DNA of 37,034 nt from Fructilactobacillus lindneri DSM 20690 = JCM 11027 (GTDB lineage: Bacteria; Bacillota; Bacilli; Lactobacillales; Lactobacillaceae). How positions within the stretch are numbered: position 1 is the first letter of the stretch; every line of letters starts with the position of its first letter. The position numbers and the translations under genes are program-made. The stretch covers positions 1 through 37,034 of the forward strand of contig NZ_MIYK01000021.1 of NCBI RefSeq assembly GCF_002907375.1, written 5' to 3'. This document shows, one piece after another, positions 14,210 to 24,100 of the stretch. Below the pieces are notes generated by a model that made no database searches, was not told the DNA's origin, and saw only the letters and a program-made list of their open reading frames with translations.

Positions 14210-16345
14210 ATGACCACTGTTATCTTAGCTGAAAAACCCAGTCAAGCCCATTCATACGTCCAAGCCTTTCAAAAGAGCACAAAAAAACAGGGTTACTATA
14301 CGGTTAGTGACCCTGTTTTGCCCGATAATACGCTTGTCACGTATGGTCTCGGACATTTAGTTGAACTAGCCACACCGGATAAATATGATCAGAAATACCA
14401 GCAATGGGCCTTATCTAATTTACCGATTTTCCCAGACAAATACAAGTTTGAAGTGTCAGCTAGTAAAAAAGCCCAATTCAAGGTCGTTAAAGTCCTGTTA
14501 ACGAAAGCCGATACCATTATTGTGGCCACCGATAGTGGTCGAGAAGGGTCAAATATCGCGTGGTCGATCATGAACCAAGCGCATATTGATGTTAAGTCGA
14601 AAACGATTAAGCGCCTTTGGTTGAATAGCCTAGAAAAAGACGCGATTATTACCGGCTTTAAAAATCTTGGTGATTGGCACAAAGACTATTTGGCTTATAA
14701 AGAAGCCCAAACCCGTCAAATTAGTGACTGGTTAATTGGTATGAATGGCAGTCCTTTATATACTTTGTTGTTAAGACAAAAAGGGGTGCGCGGGGTGTAC
14801 TCAATTGGTCGCGTGCAGACGCCAACCTTGTATATGGTTTATCGAAGAGACCAGGCAATCAAAAACTTTAAGCCGGAACCCTATTTTGAACTAAATGCGG
14901 AAATTTTAGCCAATCAGCAAAAATTCGCCGCGAAATTAGACCCCTATCAGCGGTTTAAAGACGAAGTAGGGCTAATGACATTCATGCAAGCTAAACACGT
15001 TCAGAAAGGCTCACAGGACGGTTTAATCAAGAACGTCCAAAAACAAGGTAAAAAGCGTGCTAGTCCCCAACTATTCTCGCTATCCAGTCTGCAAAGTGCC
15101 ATGAATAAACGGTATCATGCCAGTGCCAGCCAAACCTTAGCCGCCATTCAGAGTTTATACGAAGCTAAGTTCCTTAGCTATCCCCGCACCGATTGTGCTT
15201 ATATCACTGATGAAGAATTTGAGTATTTAGTGGCTAATCTGACGAAGTATCTGGGGTTAGTCTCTAAACAAGTCGCTTTAACCAATACCACCCCAAATAA
15301 GCGCTATGTTAATGGGAAAAAGGTTGAAGAACATTACGCCATTATCATGACTAAAGTCGTGCCGACTAAAGAGAAACTAGCCAGCTTACCTAAATTACAG
15401 CAACAAGTCTATGACTTGGTTTTAAGAACGACGTTAGCGATGTTTGCTGATCCGTACGAGTACGAGGAAACCACCATTATTACCCAAGTTGGTGACGCCA
15501 ATTTTAAAGCAACCGGTAAGGTCCCAACTAAGCAAGGCTGGCAAGCTTTATTTGATGATCACAAAGCCGACCAGCAAGAAGCAGCAACTTTACCGCTCGT
15601 TCACCAAGGCGATCAAGTCCAAGCAAATCTGCAAACACCGCAAAAAGAAACGACACCACCGGTGCCCTTTACCGAAGGTACCTTAATTACGGCCATGAAG
15701 ACGGCCGGTAAAACACTTGATGATGAAGAAGCCCAGGCGATTCTTAAAGACGTGCAAGGCATTGGGACAAGTGCGACCCGGGCCAATGTGCTAGAAGTGT
15801 TAAAGAAACGTGGCTATTTAGTTACTGAAAAGAACAATCTCCACGTCAGTGAAGCCGGAATTACTTTATGTAAAGCGGTTGAACTCGAACCCTTGCTAAC
15901 TAGCCCAGAAATGACGGCTAAATGGGAGCAAGCATTACAGCAAATCAGTACCGAAGAACGCACCCCAGATAACTTTTTGAGCCAGATCAAGAAGTTTGTG
16001 GCGAAGTTAATTGCTGATGTCCCCACACAATTAACCGGCAATGCAGCCATTAAGCAACAAATCAATCACCAACAGCAAGCACAAAAGTCCGCCGAAGTAT
16101 TCTTAGAAACACCGCAAGCGACCGTTTTAAATAAACAGAAGTTTTACATTGTGAAGCCCAAGCAAGGCGAAAGCTTTACCCTGCCCAAGAAATGGAGCAG
16201 TAAGACACTCGGGAAGACAGCAATTAGAGCGTTAGTTACTAAGGGTGAAACCAGCAAACTAAAGGGTTTCAAGAGCAAAAAGGGAAAGTCGTTTGACGCC
16301 AAGTTAAAGCTTGACGGCCATAAATTAAGTTTTGATTTTGATTAG
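14210..16345 (+). CDS. Plasmid type IA DNA topoisomerase (TopB/TraE-like)
   Basis: A 711-residue type IA enzyme that would relax or decatenate DNA during plasmid replication or transfer. The Toprim domain has E8 (LAEKPSQA) and ATDSGREGS (106-114). The catalytic tyrosine is Y324 in FLSYPRTDC, and IGRVQTPTLYMVYRR (199-213) is the usual strand-binding segment. There are no C-terminal zinc fingers; instead a ~100-residue tail with a lysine-rich YIVKPKQGESFTLPK-type repeat unit. Oddity: the standard DPDREGE becomes DSGREGS, losing the second metal-binding Asp. AAGGAGTGAACGAAC precedes the ATG. It lies 96 bases after mobA in the same direction. Confidence 0.9.
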   Translation: MTTVILAEKPSQAHSYVQAFQKSTKKQGYYTVSDPVLPDNTLVTYGLGHLVELATPDKYDQKYQQWALSNLPIFPDKYKFEVSASKKAQFKVVKVLLTKADTIIVATDSGREGSNIAWSIMNQAHIDVKSKTIKRLWLNSLEKDAIITGFKNLGDWHKDYLAYKEAQTRQISDWLIGMNGSPLYTLLLRQKGVRGVYSIGRVQTPTLYMVYRRDQAIKNFKPEPYFELNAEILANQQKFAAKLDPYQRFKDEVGLMTFMQAKHVQKGSQDGLIKNVQKQGKKRASPQLFSLSSLQSAMNKRYHASASQTLAAIQSLYEAKFLSYPRTDCAYITDEEFEYLVANLTKYLGLVSKQVALTNTTPNKRYVNGKKVEEHYAIIMTKVVPTKEKLASLPKLQQQVYDLVLRTTLAMFADPYEYEETTIITQVGDANFKATGKVPTKQGWQALFDDHKADQQEAATLPLVHQGDQVQANLQTPQKETTPPVPFTEGTLITAMKTAGKTLDDEEAQAILKDVQGIGTSATRANVLEVLKKRGYLVTEKNNLHVSEAGITLCKAVELEPLLTSPEMTAKWEQALQQISTEERTPDNFLSQIKKFVAKLIADVPTQLTGNAAIKQQINHQQQAQKSAEVFLETPQATVLNKQKFYIVKPKQGESFTLPKKWSSKTLGKTAIRALVTKGETSKLKGFKSKKGKSFDAKLKLDGHKLSFDFD

Positions 16346-16378
16346 ACCCTGCCTACCGCCCTGCACTACGTTCCGGTT

Positions 16379-16406
16379 AGTGAACCCGTCATTTAGGTTC
16401 ACTTTT
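16379..16406 (+). terminator. Probable terminator after the topoisomerase gene
   Basis: AGTGAACC/GGTTCACT stem with a 9-base loop, followed by TTTT; 33 bases after the topoisomerase stop. It may only attenuate, because the next genes run the same way. Confidence 0.5.
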
Positions 16407-16466
16407 ACAACCCTAAAAGTAAACCCAAACAACGGGTGAGATTAGCAAAGCAAAGGAGATCATAAA

Positions 16467-16682
16467 ATGAACAACGAATTAGCAGTTTTAGCCAGTGAAT
16501 TACCCGTTTTGCAAGCTAAAGGAACCTACAAGTATTTAAAAGAAATCACTGGTAACGGCGCTTATTATCAAGTAGCCTGGCAAAAATTGTCTGACGGTTA
16601 CGTTGCCCTTTATGGCACGACCCCGATTCAAATAAGATCATTGCCAACATTGAATGATATTTTTGAAGATGAGGAGGGGTAA
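16467..16682 (+). CDS. Small protein of unknown function
   Basis: A 71-residue protein, MNNELAVLASELPVLQAKGT ... TLNDIFEDEEG, with AAAGGAG 8 bases before the ATG. It shows no membrane segment or recognised motif. The middle (YYQVAWQKLSDGYVALYGTT) looks like a small beta sheet and the tail is acidic. It ends 3 bases before the ArdC-like gene, whose GAGGAGG ribosome site lies in its last codons, so the two are co-translated. A role alongside ArdC or in transfer is possible from position only. Confidence 0.7.
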   Translation: MNNELAVLASELPVLQAKGTYKYLKEITGNGAYYQVAWQKLSDGYVALYGTTPIQIRSLPTLNDIFEDEEG

Positions 16683-16685
16683 CTT

Positions 16686-17810
16686 ATGCCAAATAAAGCA
16701 GATGTTAAGGCTTGGAAAGCACAATTAGTCGCCCAGGCTGAACAGCAAATCCTAAAATTAACTGATAGTGACCAATTTAAAAAGTATCTCAATACCCTGG
16801 CTAAATTTCATCGTTATAGCGCCAGAAACATTGATTTAATTTATGCGCAAAATCCTCAAGCCACTCAAGTCGCCGGTTTTAAGCAATGGCAGACGGCTTT
16901 TAACCGCACCGTCAACCGGGGCGCAAAAGCGATTCGGATTGCGGCTCCGATCATTAAGAAGCTAACACCAGCCGAGCAGAAGCATCTTGATACCACCGAT
17001 GAGCGCGCCATTGTCGGTTATCGCTATCTACCCGTCTTTGATGTGGCACAAACTAGCGGTGAACCAGTGTTAAGTGCTAAAGACTTTGTCAAAGAAAATT
17101 TGGCCGATCATCAGAATGTGACAAGCTTGTATAACGCATTCAAGGACTATCTAAACCAGCAAACCGACCTTAAAGTCAGTGAAGTGCCTTTAGCGACGCT
17201 AAATGGGGCTAAGGGGTATTTTCAACCCAGCACTAATGAAATCGTCATTGGTGGCGATGAGCCCGACAATGCTTTGAAACTAAAGACGTTATACCACGAA
17301 TATGCGCATAGCCAGCTACACGGCTTAAAATCAGCCTTTAAAGATCGGCCACGAGCCTATCAGGAAACCCAGGCTGAAGCGGTCGCATATGTTGCCATGC
17401 AAAATATTGGCGTTGATACCAGTAACTATTCACTCGGTTATGTGGCTACCTGGGCTAAAGATACAGCTGTGATCCATAGTGCTTTAAGTGAGATCCAGCA
17501 AGTGAGCAACAAAGTGATTGAGCTTAGTGACGGGTTAACCAAACAATTAGGCTTACAAGAAGCCCAAAAAGAGCCCGACCATGACCAAAAAAAGCTATCA
17601 GCCCAGGATCTTAATAAGTCCTATCAAGGCTTGCAACAACAAGTTCAGCAAGCAAGGAACCCACAACAAAAATCAGAACTAAAAAATAAACTAAATGATA
17701 TACACCATGAAATCAGTAATCGAACACAAAAACAGCTACAAGCATTTGCTGAACAGAATCCGGAGATCAAACAACCCGAATCCGAACTTGATCAAAGTCT
17801 AAAACGTTAG
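16686..17810 (+). CDS. ArdC-like antirestriction protein with zincin metallopeptidase domain
   Basis: A 374-residue protein. Residues ~5-90 resemble the ArdC N-terminal ssDNA-binding domain (YSARNIDLIYAQNPQATQVA, FKQWQTAFNRTVNRGAKAIR). A metallopeptidase-like domain follows with HEYAH (204-208) and E231 (QAEAVAY) as zinc ligands. The last ~90 residues are a Q/K-rich coiled coil. ArdC proteins protect incoming plasmid DNA from type I restriction just after transfer, which suits its place in the mobilisation block and 6 kb from a type I RM operon. The family is also annotated as ImmA/IrrE-like; a replication-primase fusion is not present. GAGGAGG precedes the ATG. Confidence 0.82.
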   Translation: MPNKADVKAWKAQLVAQAEQQILKLTDSDQFKKYLNTLAKFHRYSARNIDLIYAQNPQATQVAGFKQWQTAFNRTVNRGAKAIRIAAPIIKKLTPAEQKHLDTTDERAIVGYRYLPVFDVAQTSGEPVLSAKDFVKENLADHQNVTSLYNAFKDYLNQQTDLKVSEVPLATLNGAKGYFQPSTNEIVIGGDEPDNALKLKTLYHEYAHSQLHGLKSAFKDRPRAYQETQAEAVAYVAMQNIGVDTSNYSLGYVATWAKDTAVIHSALSEIQQVSNKVIELSDGLTKQLGLQEAQKEPDHDQKKLSAQDLNKSYQGLQQQVQQARNPQQKSELKNKLNDIHHEISNRTQKQLQAFAEQNPEIKQPESELDQSLKR

Positions 17811-17842
17811 CCAGTTTTTAAAGGTCATGCTATAATGTAATA

Positions 17843-17966
17843 GAAAAGGGAAGCCTTGCGCTAACAAGACTTCCCGCGCAAGCCGCTTCAAAGGCGGTGG
17901 CATTAGTTAAAAAATGATAGTTGAGTCACCCTGTAACTGGCCAAAGTTACGCAGGGCGGCTTTTTT
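17843..17966 (+). ncRNA. Antitoxin RNA of type I toxin-antitoxin locus 1
   Basis: Extended promoter ATGCTATAATG (TATAAT at 17831-17836; weak -35 TAGCCA 17 bases upstream). The transcript would begin with a GGGAAG...CTTCCC hairpin, carry GGCGGTGGC (17893-17901), and end at a terminator stem CCCTGTAAC/GTTACGCAGGG with T7 (17929-17966). The toxin mRNA comes from the other side, carries the same GGCGGTGGC word in its leader, and shares the terminator. That is the layout of par/Fst-type loci, in which the two convergent RNAs pair at direct repeats and terminator. A second locus with the same plan is at 26540-26862. Confidence 0.65.
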
Positions 17967-18054
17967 ATTTGTTCCTTTTGTCGATGTACGTTAGCAACGC
18001 TAAAATAAACATTGCAAATAGCAACATCAACGAGAGTGTCTGGAAGACGCTCAT
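17965..18054 (-). CDS. Small membrane toxin of type I TA locus 1 (holin-like toxin family)
   Basis: A 29-residue peptide starting MSVFQTLSLMLLFAMFILAL and ending TYIDKRNK. It is one transmembrane helix (about residues 7-22) with a short charged tail, the pattern of the putative holin-like/Fst-like toxins common on lactobacillus plasmids. AGGAAGG lies 11 bases before the ATG, partly inside structured leader. The mRNA starts near 18146 from a good promoter, giving a ~90-base leader with the GGCGGTGGC repeat. Expected effect: membrane damage when the labile antisense RNA is lost with the plasmid. A longer frame through the same DNA would start upstream but lacks a ribosome site. Confidence 0.72.
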   Translation of the reverse strand: MSVFQTLSLMLLFAMFILALLTYIDKRNK

Positions 18055-18152
18055 TGACTGTGAAACCTTCCTGAAGATTCTTCCATGTTCCCATGGGCCT
18101 CACCTCACAAGGGAAAAGACAGCCACCGCCCTTAAAACTTCCTGCGTAATCC

Positions 18153-18181
18153 ATTATACAGGTGAATTAAGTGTTGACCAA
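18153..18181 (-). promoter_or_regulatory. Promoter of toxin mRNA, locus 1
   Basis: Minus strand TTGGTC (18176-18181), 17-base spacer, TATAAT (18153-18158). Locus 2 has the same spacing with TTGGTT. Confidence 0.7.
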
Positions 18182-18239
18182 GCACAATAAAAATTAAGTC
18201 ATGGGGTTTCATAGGATCCTAAATTTGATCAAATTAAGC

Positions 18240-19490
18240 TCAGCAAAACATCTTTTGTAGATACCCTTTTTTAAGTTCTTGGAGTTTTTCAAGCTTACGC
18301 TGATGAAGGGTGATAGCTTTATTGAGCTTCTCAAAGAAACAAATAATTGATTGTTGTTCCTCATAACTTGGTATTCTGATATCAATATTCAAAAAATCTG
18401 ACTCATGAATTCTCCATTGACCGTAAACAACACCTTGACGAAATCTTATCATTTTAAAAATAAAATCTTTACGGGCCGACATAATGCCTATAAATTGACT
18501 TTCCTGTTCTCGTTTAGATTTAAATATACTATAAACTGGTGATATGACAGCTTTTCCAGTTCGATTAAATCCAATTGAACCTGTTTCAAGATTATTAGAA
18601 CTGTATATGAAATCTCCCAATTCAGTTTTTTTGTATTTCTTATCTACGTCCTTCACTAGAAAGCTACGATTATAGCGTTTTCCTTTAGGTGTAACACCCT
18701 TACCTTGTACAAAAGACATGAGAGGATATTCATTTGTTTCTGTTATTTGATCATTACGTTCAGCTAAAATCCCCCTCAACTTACACTGTTCCCAAGCGTC
18801 AGCAAACCCTGAGAACCTTAATTGCGGGAACTTGCTACCATTTTTGGGGAACATTTTTTGCAAATAGCCCTGTTTAAGTTCCTTAAGCTTAGCTAACTTA
18901 CGCTGATGAAGAGTGATAGTCTTGTCGAGTTGCTTGAAGAAAATTCCTATTTTAGACTGTTCGTTTATTTGCGGAACTAATATACCCCATTTTTTAACTT
19001 CTGACATTGGAACTAAATTAGTGATGGCTGATCCGGGATTAGTACTAGTTAATTTTTTTTGCATAAAATCAGCTCTTATAAACTGAAGAAAGTATTCAGA
19101 ATCTGTTATTCGGTTATCAATTCTAAATCTGATTAACGCTTGATTAAATACACCTTTATCAATACCATGAGGAACTCTAGAAATTCTACCTATTGTTCCA
19201 GCACCACTCATAATAAAATCTTCAGGTTTTAACTCAAACTTTTTTAATTCTTCAAATTTATCTTTAGTGATGTTGTATCTAGTTTCATATTTATTGTATA
19301 TTGCATTTTGTTGCTCATACACAACGTAATCACTTTGAGAGACAAAGCATTCTTTTTTTAACGCACTTCCAAATGGGCCTCTTCGAATACCATCGTTTTC
19401 ATCTAATAAATATTCAAACTTACGCTGTTCCCAAGGATCAGTGAAACCTTTAAATCTTAATTGCGGATATTTAGCTTGGTTATCTTTCAT
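18240..19490 (-). CDS. hsdS: Type I restriction enzyme specificity subunit
   Basis: A 416-residue HsdS that sets the bipartite DNA target for both methylation and cleavage. It has two target-recognition domains, each beginning with PQLRFKGFTDPWEQRK or its relative PQLRFSGFADAWEQCK (second near residue 225). Each is followed by a conserved helix, ITLHQRKLAKLKELKQGYLQ and ITLHQRKLEKLQELKKGYLQ. I chose the ATG at 19490: GGAGG is 7 bases before it, and it overlaps the end of hsdM by 11 bases. The conserved segments also repeat at DNA level (23-bp words at 18294 and 18897), offering sites for domain exchange. The domain regions are much more AT-rich than hsdM/hsdR, typical of swapped specificity domains. 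Confidence 0.95.
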   Translation of the reverse strand: MKDNQAKYPQLRFKGFTDPWEQRKFEYLLDENDGIRRGPFGSALKKECFVSQSDYVVYEQQNAIYNKYETRYNITKDKFEELKKFELKPEDFIMSGAGTIGRISRVPHGIDKGVFNQALIRFRIDNRITDSEYFLQFIRADFMQKKLTSTNPGSAITNLVPMSEVKKWGILVPQINEQSKIGIFFKQLDKTITLHQRKLAKLKELKQGYLQKMFPKNGSKFPQLRFSGFADAWEQCKLRGILAERNDQITETNEYPLMSFVQGKGVTPKGKRYNRSFLVKDVDKKYKKTELGDFIYSSNNLETGSIGFNRTGKAVISPVYSIFKSKREQESQFIGIMSARKDFIFKMIRFRQGVVYGQWRIHESDFLNIDIRIPSYEEQQSIICFFEKLNKAITLHQRKLEKLQELKKGYLQKMFC

Positions 19491-21102
19491 TGTGAGCCTC
19501 CGGTTTTGACTGATCATTAACCTGGGTGGTCACTAACTGGCTAGCTAATTCATTAAAGGCTTGTTCATTCTGACTGATTTCCTCGTCTAGTTGCTTCAGA
19601 TCAGCTTTAACTTGGTCTAGATCAATCTCGGGTTCCGGTTCAAACGTATCAACGTAGCGCGGAATATTTAAATTATAATCATTCTCTTTGATTTCCGCCG
19701 GTAAGGCCACATGAGCATATTTATCGACATCTTGCCGGTTTTGATAAGTGGTCACAATTTTTTGAATATTGGCTGCCGTTAGCTTATTTTGATTTTTGTC
19801 CTTTTCAAATTCCCGTGACGCATCAATAAACAAGACGTCATCAGTGGTTTTATGTTTCTTTAAAATCATGATTAACGTTGGAATACCAGTGGAATGAAAA
19901 ATATTGGCGGGTAGTCCAATAATGGCATCAATCCGGTTATCCAGCAGAAGCTTTTGGCGAATTTTGCCTTCTGTAGCACCCCGAAATAATACGCCATGGG
20001 GTAAGACAATGCCCATAGTCCCGTGTTCCTGCAAATGATAAAAGCCGTGTAGCAGAAAGGCAAAGTCGGCTTTAGATTTAGGTGGTAAGACGCCATAGTC
20101 GCGGAAACGGGGATCAGACAAGCGTTTATCACTGTTATCCCAGTGCGCCGAGTAGGGCGGGTTCATAACGACCGCATCAAATAAGTAAGGTTCGTCAACC
20201 GGCCAATCTTTACTTAACGTGTCACCATTGCGTAAGTGCATATCGTCATACGAGACTCCATGTAACATTAAGTTCATTCGGGCCAGGTTATAGGTTGTGG
20301 TGTTCAATTCTTGACCGTGGTAACTCACTAAACCCGGATTTTGCACGTGCTGTCCGACATTTAATAGCAGCGAACCAGAACCAACTGCTGGATCATAGAT
20401 AGTCCGCACTTGGTTGTCACCTGCATTGCGCTGATAAGTCACAATCTGGGCAATAATGTCGGAAACCTGCCGTGGAGTATAAAATTCACCCGCCTTCTTA
20501 CCAGAATCACTGGCAAATTGCGCGATTAAGTATTCATAGGCGTCACCTAGGACGTCGCCTTGATGATGGATAAGATCAATCGCATTTAAAGCTAACATGG
20601 TATCACTGATAGTTTGATTCCGTTGTTGTAAAGAACTGCCTAATTTATTACTACTTAAATCCACATCGGCAAACAAGCCCGAAAAGTCTTGCGCTGAAGA
20701 TAGATTTTGTGTCGACTGTTCCAGATCATGAAGTGCTTGAGATAAATCGTCTAACGCAAAAGTATGGGCTTGAATCTTGCCAATCAGGGTGGTGTACAAC
20801 GCTTGTGGTTGAATTAAATAGCCAAGCGTGTTTTGCAAATACTCCACTAAACTGGGCTGCACTGAGACGCCTTCCAACTCAAACTGCGGATCCATATACT
20901 GAGCATATTTCCGGGTGACATTTTCGGTTTCGCCTGCCCAATCACTAAAGGTCGTTAAGGTTTTCTCAGATAGAAACCGATAAAAAATTAACCCCAATAA
21001 ATAATTTTTATATTCAGAAGCGTCCATTTTCCCGCGTAAGACATCGGCCGCATTCCATAGGGCGCTTTCAAGTTGACTAGCTTGAGTTGTTTTTTCTGAC
21101 AT
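19480..21102 (-). CDS. hsdM: Type I restriction enzyme adenine methyltransferase subunit
   Basis: A 540-residue N6-adenine methyltransferase. The N-terminal HsdM helical domain is at 1-~140 (SALWNAADVLRGKMDASEYK). SAM-binding motif I is DPAVGSGSLLL (237-247) and the catalytic NPPY is at 314-317. The C-terminal part is a coiled coil for contact with HsdS. With HsdS it forms the M2S modification enzyme; HsdR adds restriction. It lies 13 bases downstream of hsdR and overlaps hsdS, so the three form one operon, transcribed leftwards. A GAGG-type site precedes the ATG. Full length, no visible defect. Confidence 0.96.
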   Translation of the reverse strand: MSEKTTQASQLESALWNAADVLRGKMDASEYKNYLLGLIFYRFLSEKTLTTFSDWAGETENVTRKYAQYMDPQFELEGVSVQPSLVEYLQNTLGYLIQPQALYTTLIGKIQAHTFALDDLSQALHDLEQSTQNLSSAQDFSGLFADVDLSSNKLGSSLQQRNQTISDTMLALNAIDLIHHQGDVLGDAYEYLIAQFASDSGKKAGEFYTPRQVSDIIAQIVTYQRNAGDNQVRTIYDPAVGSGSLLLNVGQHVQNPGLVSYHGQELNTTTYNLARMNLMLHGVSYDDMHLRNGDTLSKDWPVDEPYLFDAVVMNPPYSAHWDNSDKRLSDPRFRDYGVLPPKSKADFAFLLHGFYHLQEHGTMGIVLPHGVLFRGATEGKIRQKLLLDNRIDAIIGLPANIFHSTGIPTLIMILKKHKTTDDVLFIDASREFEKDKNQNKLTAANIQKIVTTYQNRQDVDKYAHVALPAEIKENDYNLNIPRYVDTFEPEPEIDLDQVKADLKQLDEEISQNEQAFNELASQLVTTQVNDQSKPEAHNER

Positions 21103-21115
21103 TGTTTAACCTCAC

Positions 21116-24100
21116 TTATTTTTGTAGATAAATTGCTAAATCGTGTTCAATAAACTGCCGCCAAGCGGCCTGGGACTTAATCCGGTATAGTGGCAAAATA
21201 GCTGGAATCTTCGGCCCAGCGGCAGTTTGAGCTTGTAAGGCCGCTGCTAAATTCGCTGACTGCGTTAATTCTTGTTCATGATGCCATTCATCGGTACCCA
21301 CGGTGTGTTCACGCGCCACCCGCAATAGGGCTGTTTGATCTAAGCCCCACGTGTGGGCGAATACCGACGTTTTTTTGACCAATTGTCTCTGGGCATAATC
21401 AGCCACCAACTCCCGAGCATTCAACGCTACTGGCGCTTGATTTTGGTCACTCTGTTGCTGAAACTGTTGCATTTGTTGCTCAATATAAGGCATGGCTTCG
21501 CGAATTAATTGAGCCTGTTGCGGTTGCGTTTCCGCTAATTTATTCAAACTAGCCTGTACTTTGGCACTGTTTTGCAGGTAATCTGTCATATGCGCTTGGG
21601 CTTGATCAGGCGTCGAGTACCGTTGCTGTTCATCAATCCAATCTTGAATTAATTGCGTCAAATAATCATAATCCACCAAGACTACTGAACCAACGGCTAA
21701 GGAAAAGTCTAAAGCGGCCAACTCTTCGGGAGGCTTTTGGTTAATAACCGCCGCTTTAATCCGCAGATATTTACCCGTATAGGATTCTACTTCGGGCTGA
21801 GCAATACCAAAGGCCTTTTCACTATTTTTCCAAGTGAAATCGTTGTACATGGATAAGGAATTCAATTGTTGATTCACTTGGCGAAAGGCTTTCACAAACT
21901 GTACCTTGGCAGTAGTTCCTTTAAGGTCATCGGCAGCCGTCGGCGTTGGAGCAATGGCTTTTAAATCCACCACAGCCTTTTGAAATTTTAAGACGGCCTG
22001 CTGATAAGTGGGACGAATGATGACATTAAAAGAGCCTTCGCCACTATATAACTTGTAAGCTTCACGTTCATTCGCTTCCATGATTGCCGGCACCCGAAAG
22101 GTCACAATTTGGCCTTCTTGTTTTAATTCCCGGTTTTGGAGCCGGTTGGTGCGTGAGTAGGCTTGAATGAGTTCTTGATAAGCTAAGGTGCGGTCAACAA
22201 AGAGCGTGTTTAGCCGAGGGGCATCAAAGCCTGTTAATAAACGGCGTACGACAATCACTAAATTAATTTCCTGATCGGGTTGCAAATGAGCAAAGACCGC
22301 CTCACGCCGGGCAGCCCGTTTCGCGACATCTTCGTTATAGAGATTCAGATCGGCTAAATCAAAATTAGTGTGATACTGCTGATTATAATCTTTTAAAATG
22401 GTGGCCATTTGGTCATGTTTTTGCGCACTCTGATCTTCGTTTTCACTTAATGAATAAGTAATCGCAATTCGGGGCCAATCAGGATCTAGCTGATTGTGAG
22501 TGGCCCTTTTAGCGGCCATAAAGGCTTGATAATAGCGTTGCGCCATTTCAATGGAACTGGTGGTCAAAATCGCATTATAGTTGCCATGACCCAAACTCGT
22601 TTTACGCGGGCCTTTTTGTAAAATATATTGAACAACTTGGTTAATATGTTCATCGGTCTCAAAGTCAGCCGGAGTTAAATACGTTTCTTCCAAGTCCTTT
22701 ACTGACATCGCTTGAATCTTGGCTTGAATTTTTGCTTCATCAGCTGTACTCAGCAAGCGTCCTTGCTTATCACGACGCGCTTTGACGCGCTGGGCTTCTT
22801 TTTCGAGGGCCCGGGTTATTAACGTATCTTTGCCAATCGTTGTTACATGTTCGACGTTAAACGGTAACACGGCTTGGTCCTCTAAGGCGTCTCGCAAGTT
22901 ATAAACGTGACAGACTTTACCAAATAGCTCCTCAGTGGTAACCGCTAGGTCCCCCTTGAGCTGTTTCTTATTTTCATTAAAGATGGGGGTGCCGGTGTAA
23001 CCATACCAATTACTATTGACAAACGCTGCGCGAATTTCCTTTTGCATTTTGCCAAATTGCGACCGGTGGGCTTCGTCAACAAAGAAGATCACCCGTTGCT
23101 TTAAAGTCTTACTAAAGCGGGATTGCTTACCGGTTGCCAGCTGGGCTTGCGTTTTTTTGACCGCCCGATGGAGTTTTTGAATCGAGGTGACCAAGACCTT
23201 ACCGTCATTTTGTTGCAACTTACGCATTAAATCACCGGTATTTTGGGCTTCGTTAATGGCAATATCGTCATTGGCAGCATAGGCACTAAAGTTGCTGGTT
23301 GTCTGTTCGTCTAAATCCTGCCGGTCAACTAAGAAGATGACCTTATCGACACCGGGATCTTGCGCCGCTAATTTAGCGGTTTTATATGAGGTGAGTGTTT
23401 TACCAGAACCCGTGGTATGCCAAACAAAGCCATCTTGATGGTCATGAATCCGGTGCATCACGGCTTCAATCGCATAAATCTGATAAGGCCGTAAGAGAAT
23501 TAAGCTCTGACGTTCTTGGTCGATGACCGTATATTCACTGACCATTTTGTGGGCCATGGGAATATTAAGGACTTGGCGCGTAAACGCTAAGCCGTTTTCC
23601 ACGGGGTGATTATCCCGCGTTCGCCAATTGAACAAAAAGGCTTTATTGAAATGATCCGGTTCGGCATTCGCAAAATACGCCGTACTATCCGGTGTCATAA
23701 TCACAAACATTTGCAACAGCGAGTAAATCCCCGTATATTTACCTTCCTGCGCGTATTTTTCAATTTGATTAAAAGCCTGGTTAAGTTCGACCGTGGCTTT
23801 TTTTAGTTCCAATTGAATTAAGGGTAACCCATTAATCAATAGGGTTACGTCAAAACGGCGATCAGGATCGACATCTTGAGTACCAGCTAACCGTGGTCGC
23901 ACTGCTTGCCGTACCACTTCATAACTAGATTTACCGCCAGCAACGTCCGCTTTCCAAAACAACTCGAGCGTAACCGTGCCCAGCTTAGCATCATCACGTT
24001 CAACTTCAACTTTGCCAATGCCATTTTCGGCGGCTAGTAACTTAGCTGCTTCGTAAGGTGTCCGGACCTCAATCGCCCGTTTAACCTGATTAAATTCGGT

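Noticed and set aside
17903..18154. 83-codon minus-strand frame across toxin locus 1
   Set aside because: It begins upstream of the leader in a different phase and has no ribosome site; the 29-residue membrane peptide with AGGAAGG is the better reading.
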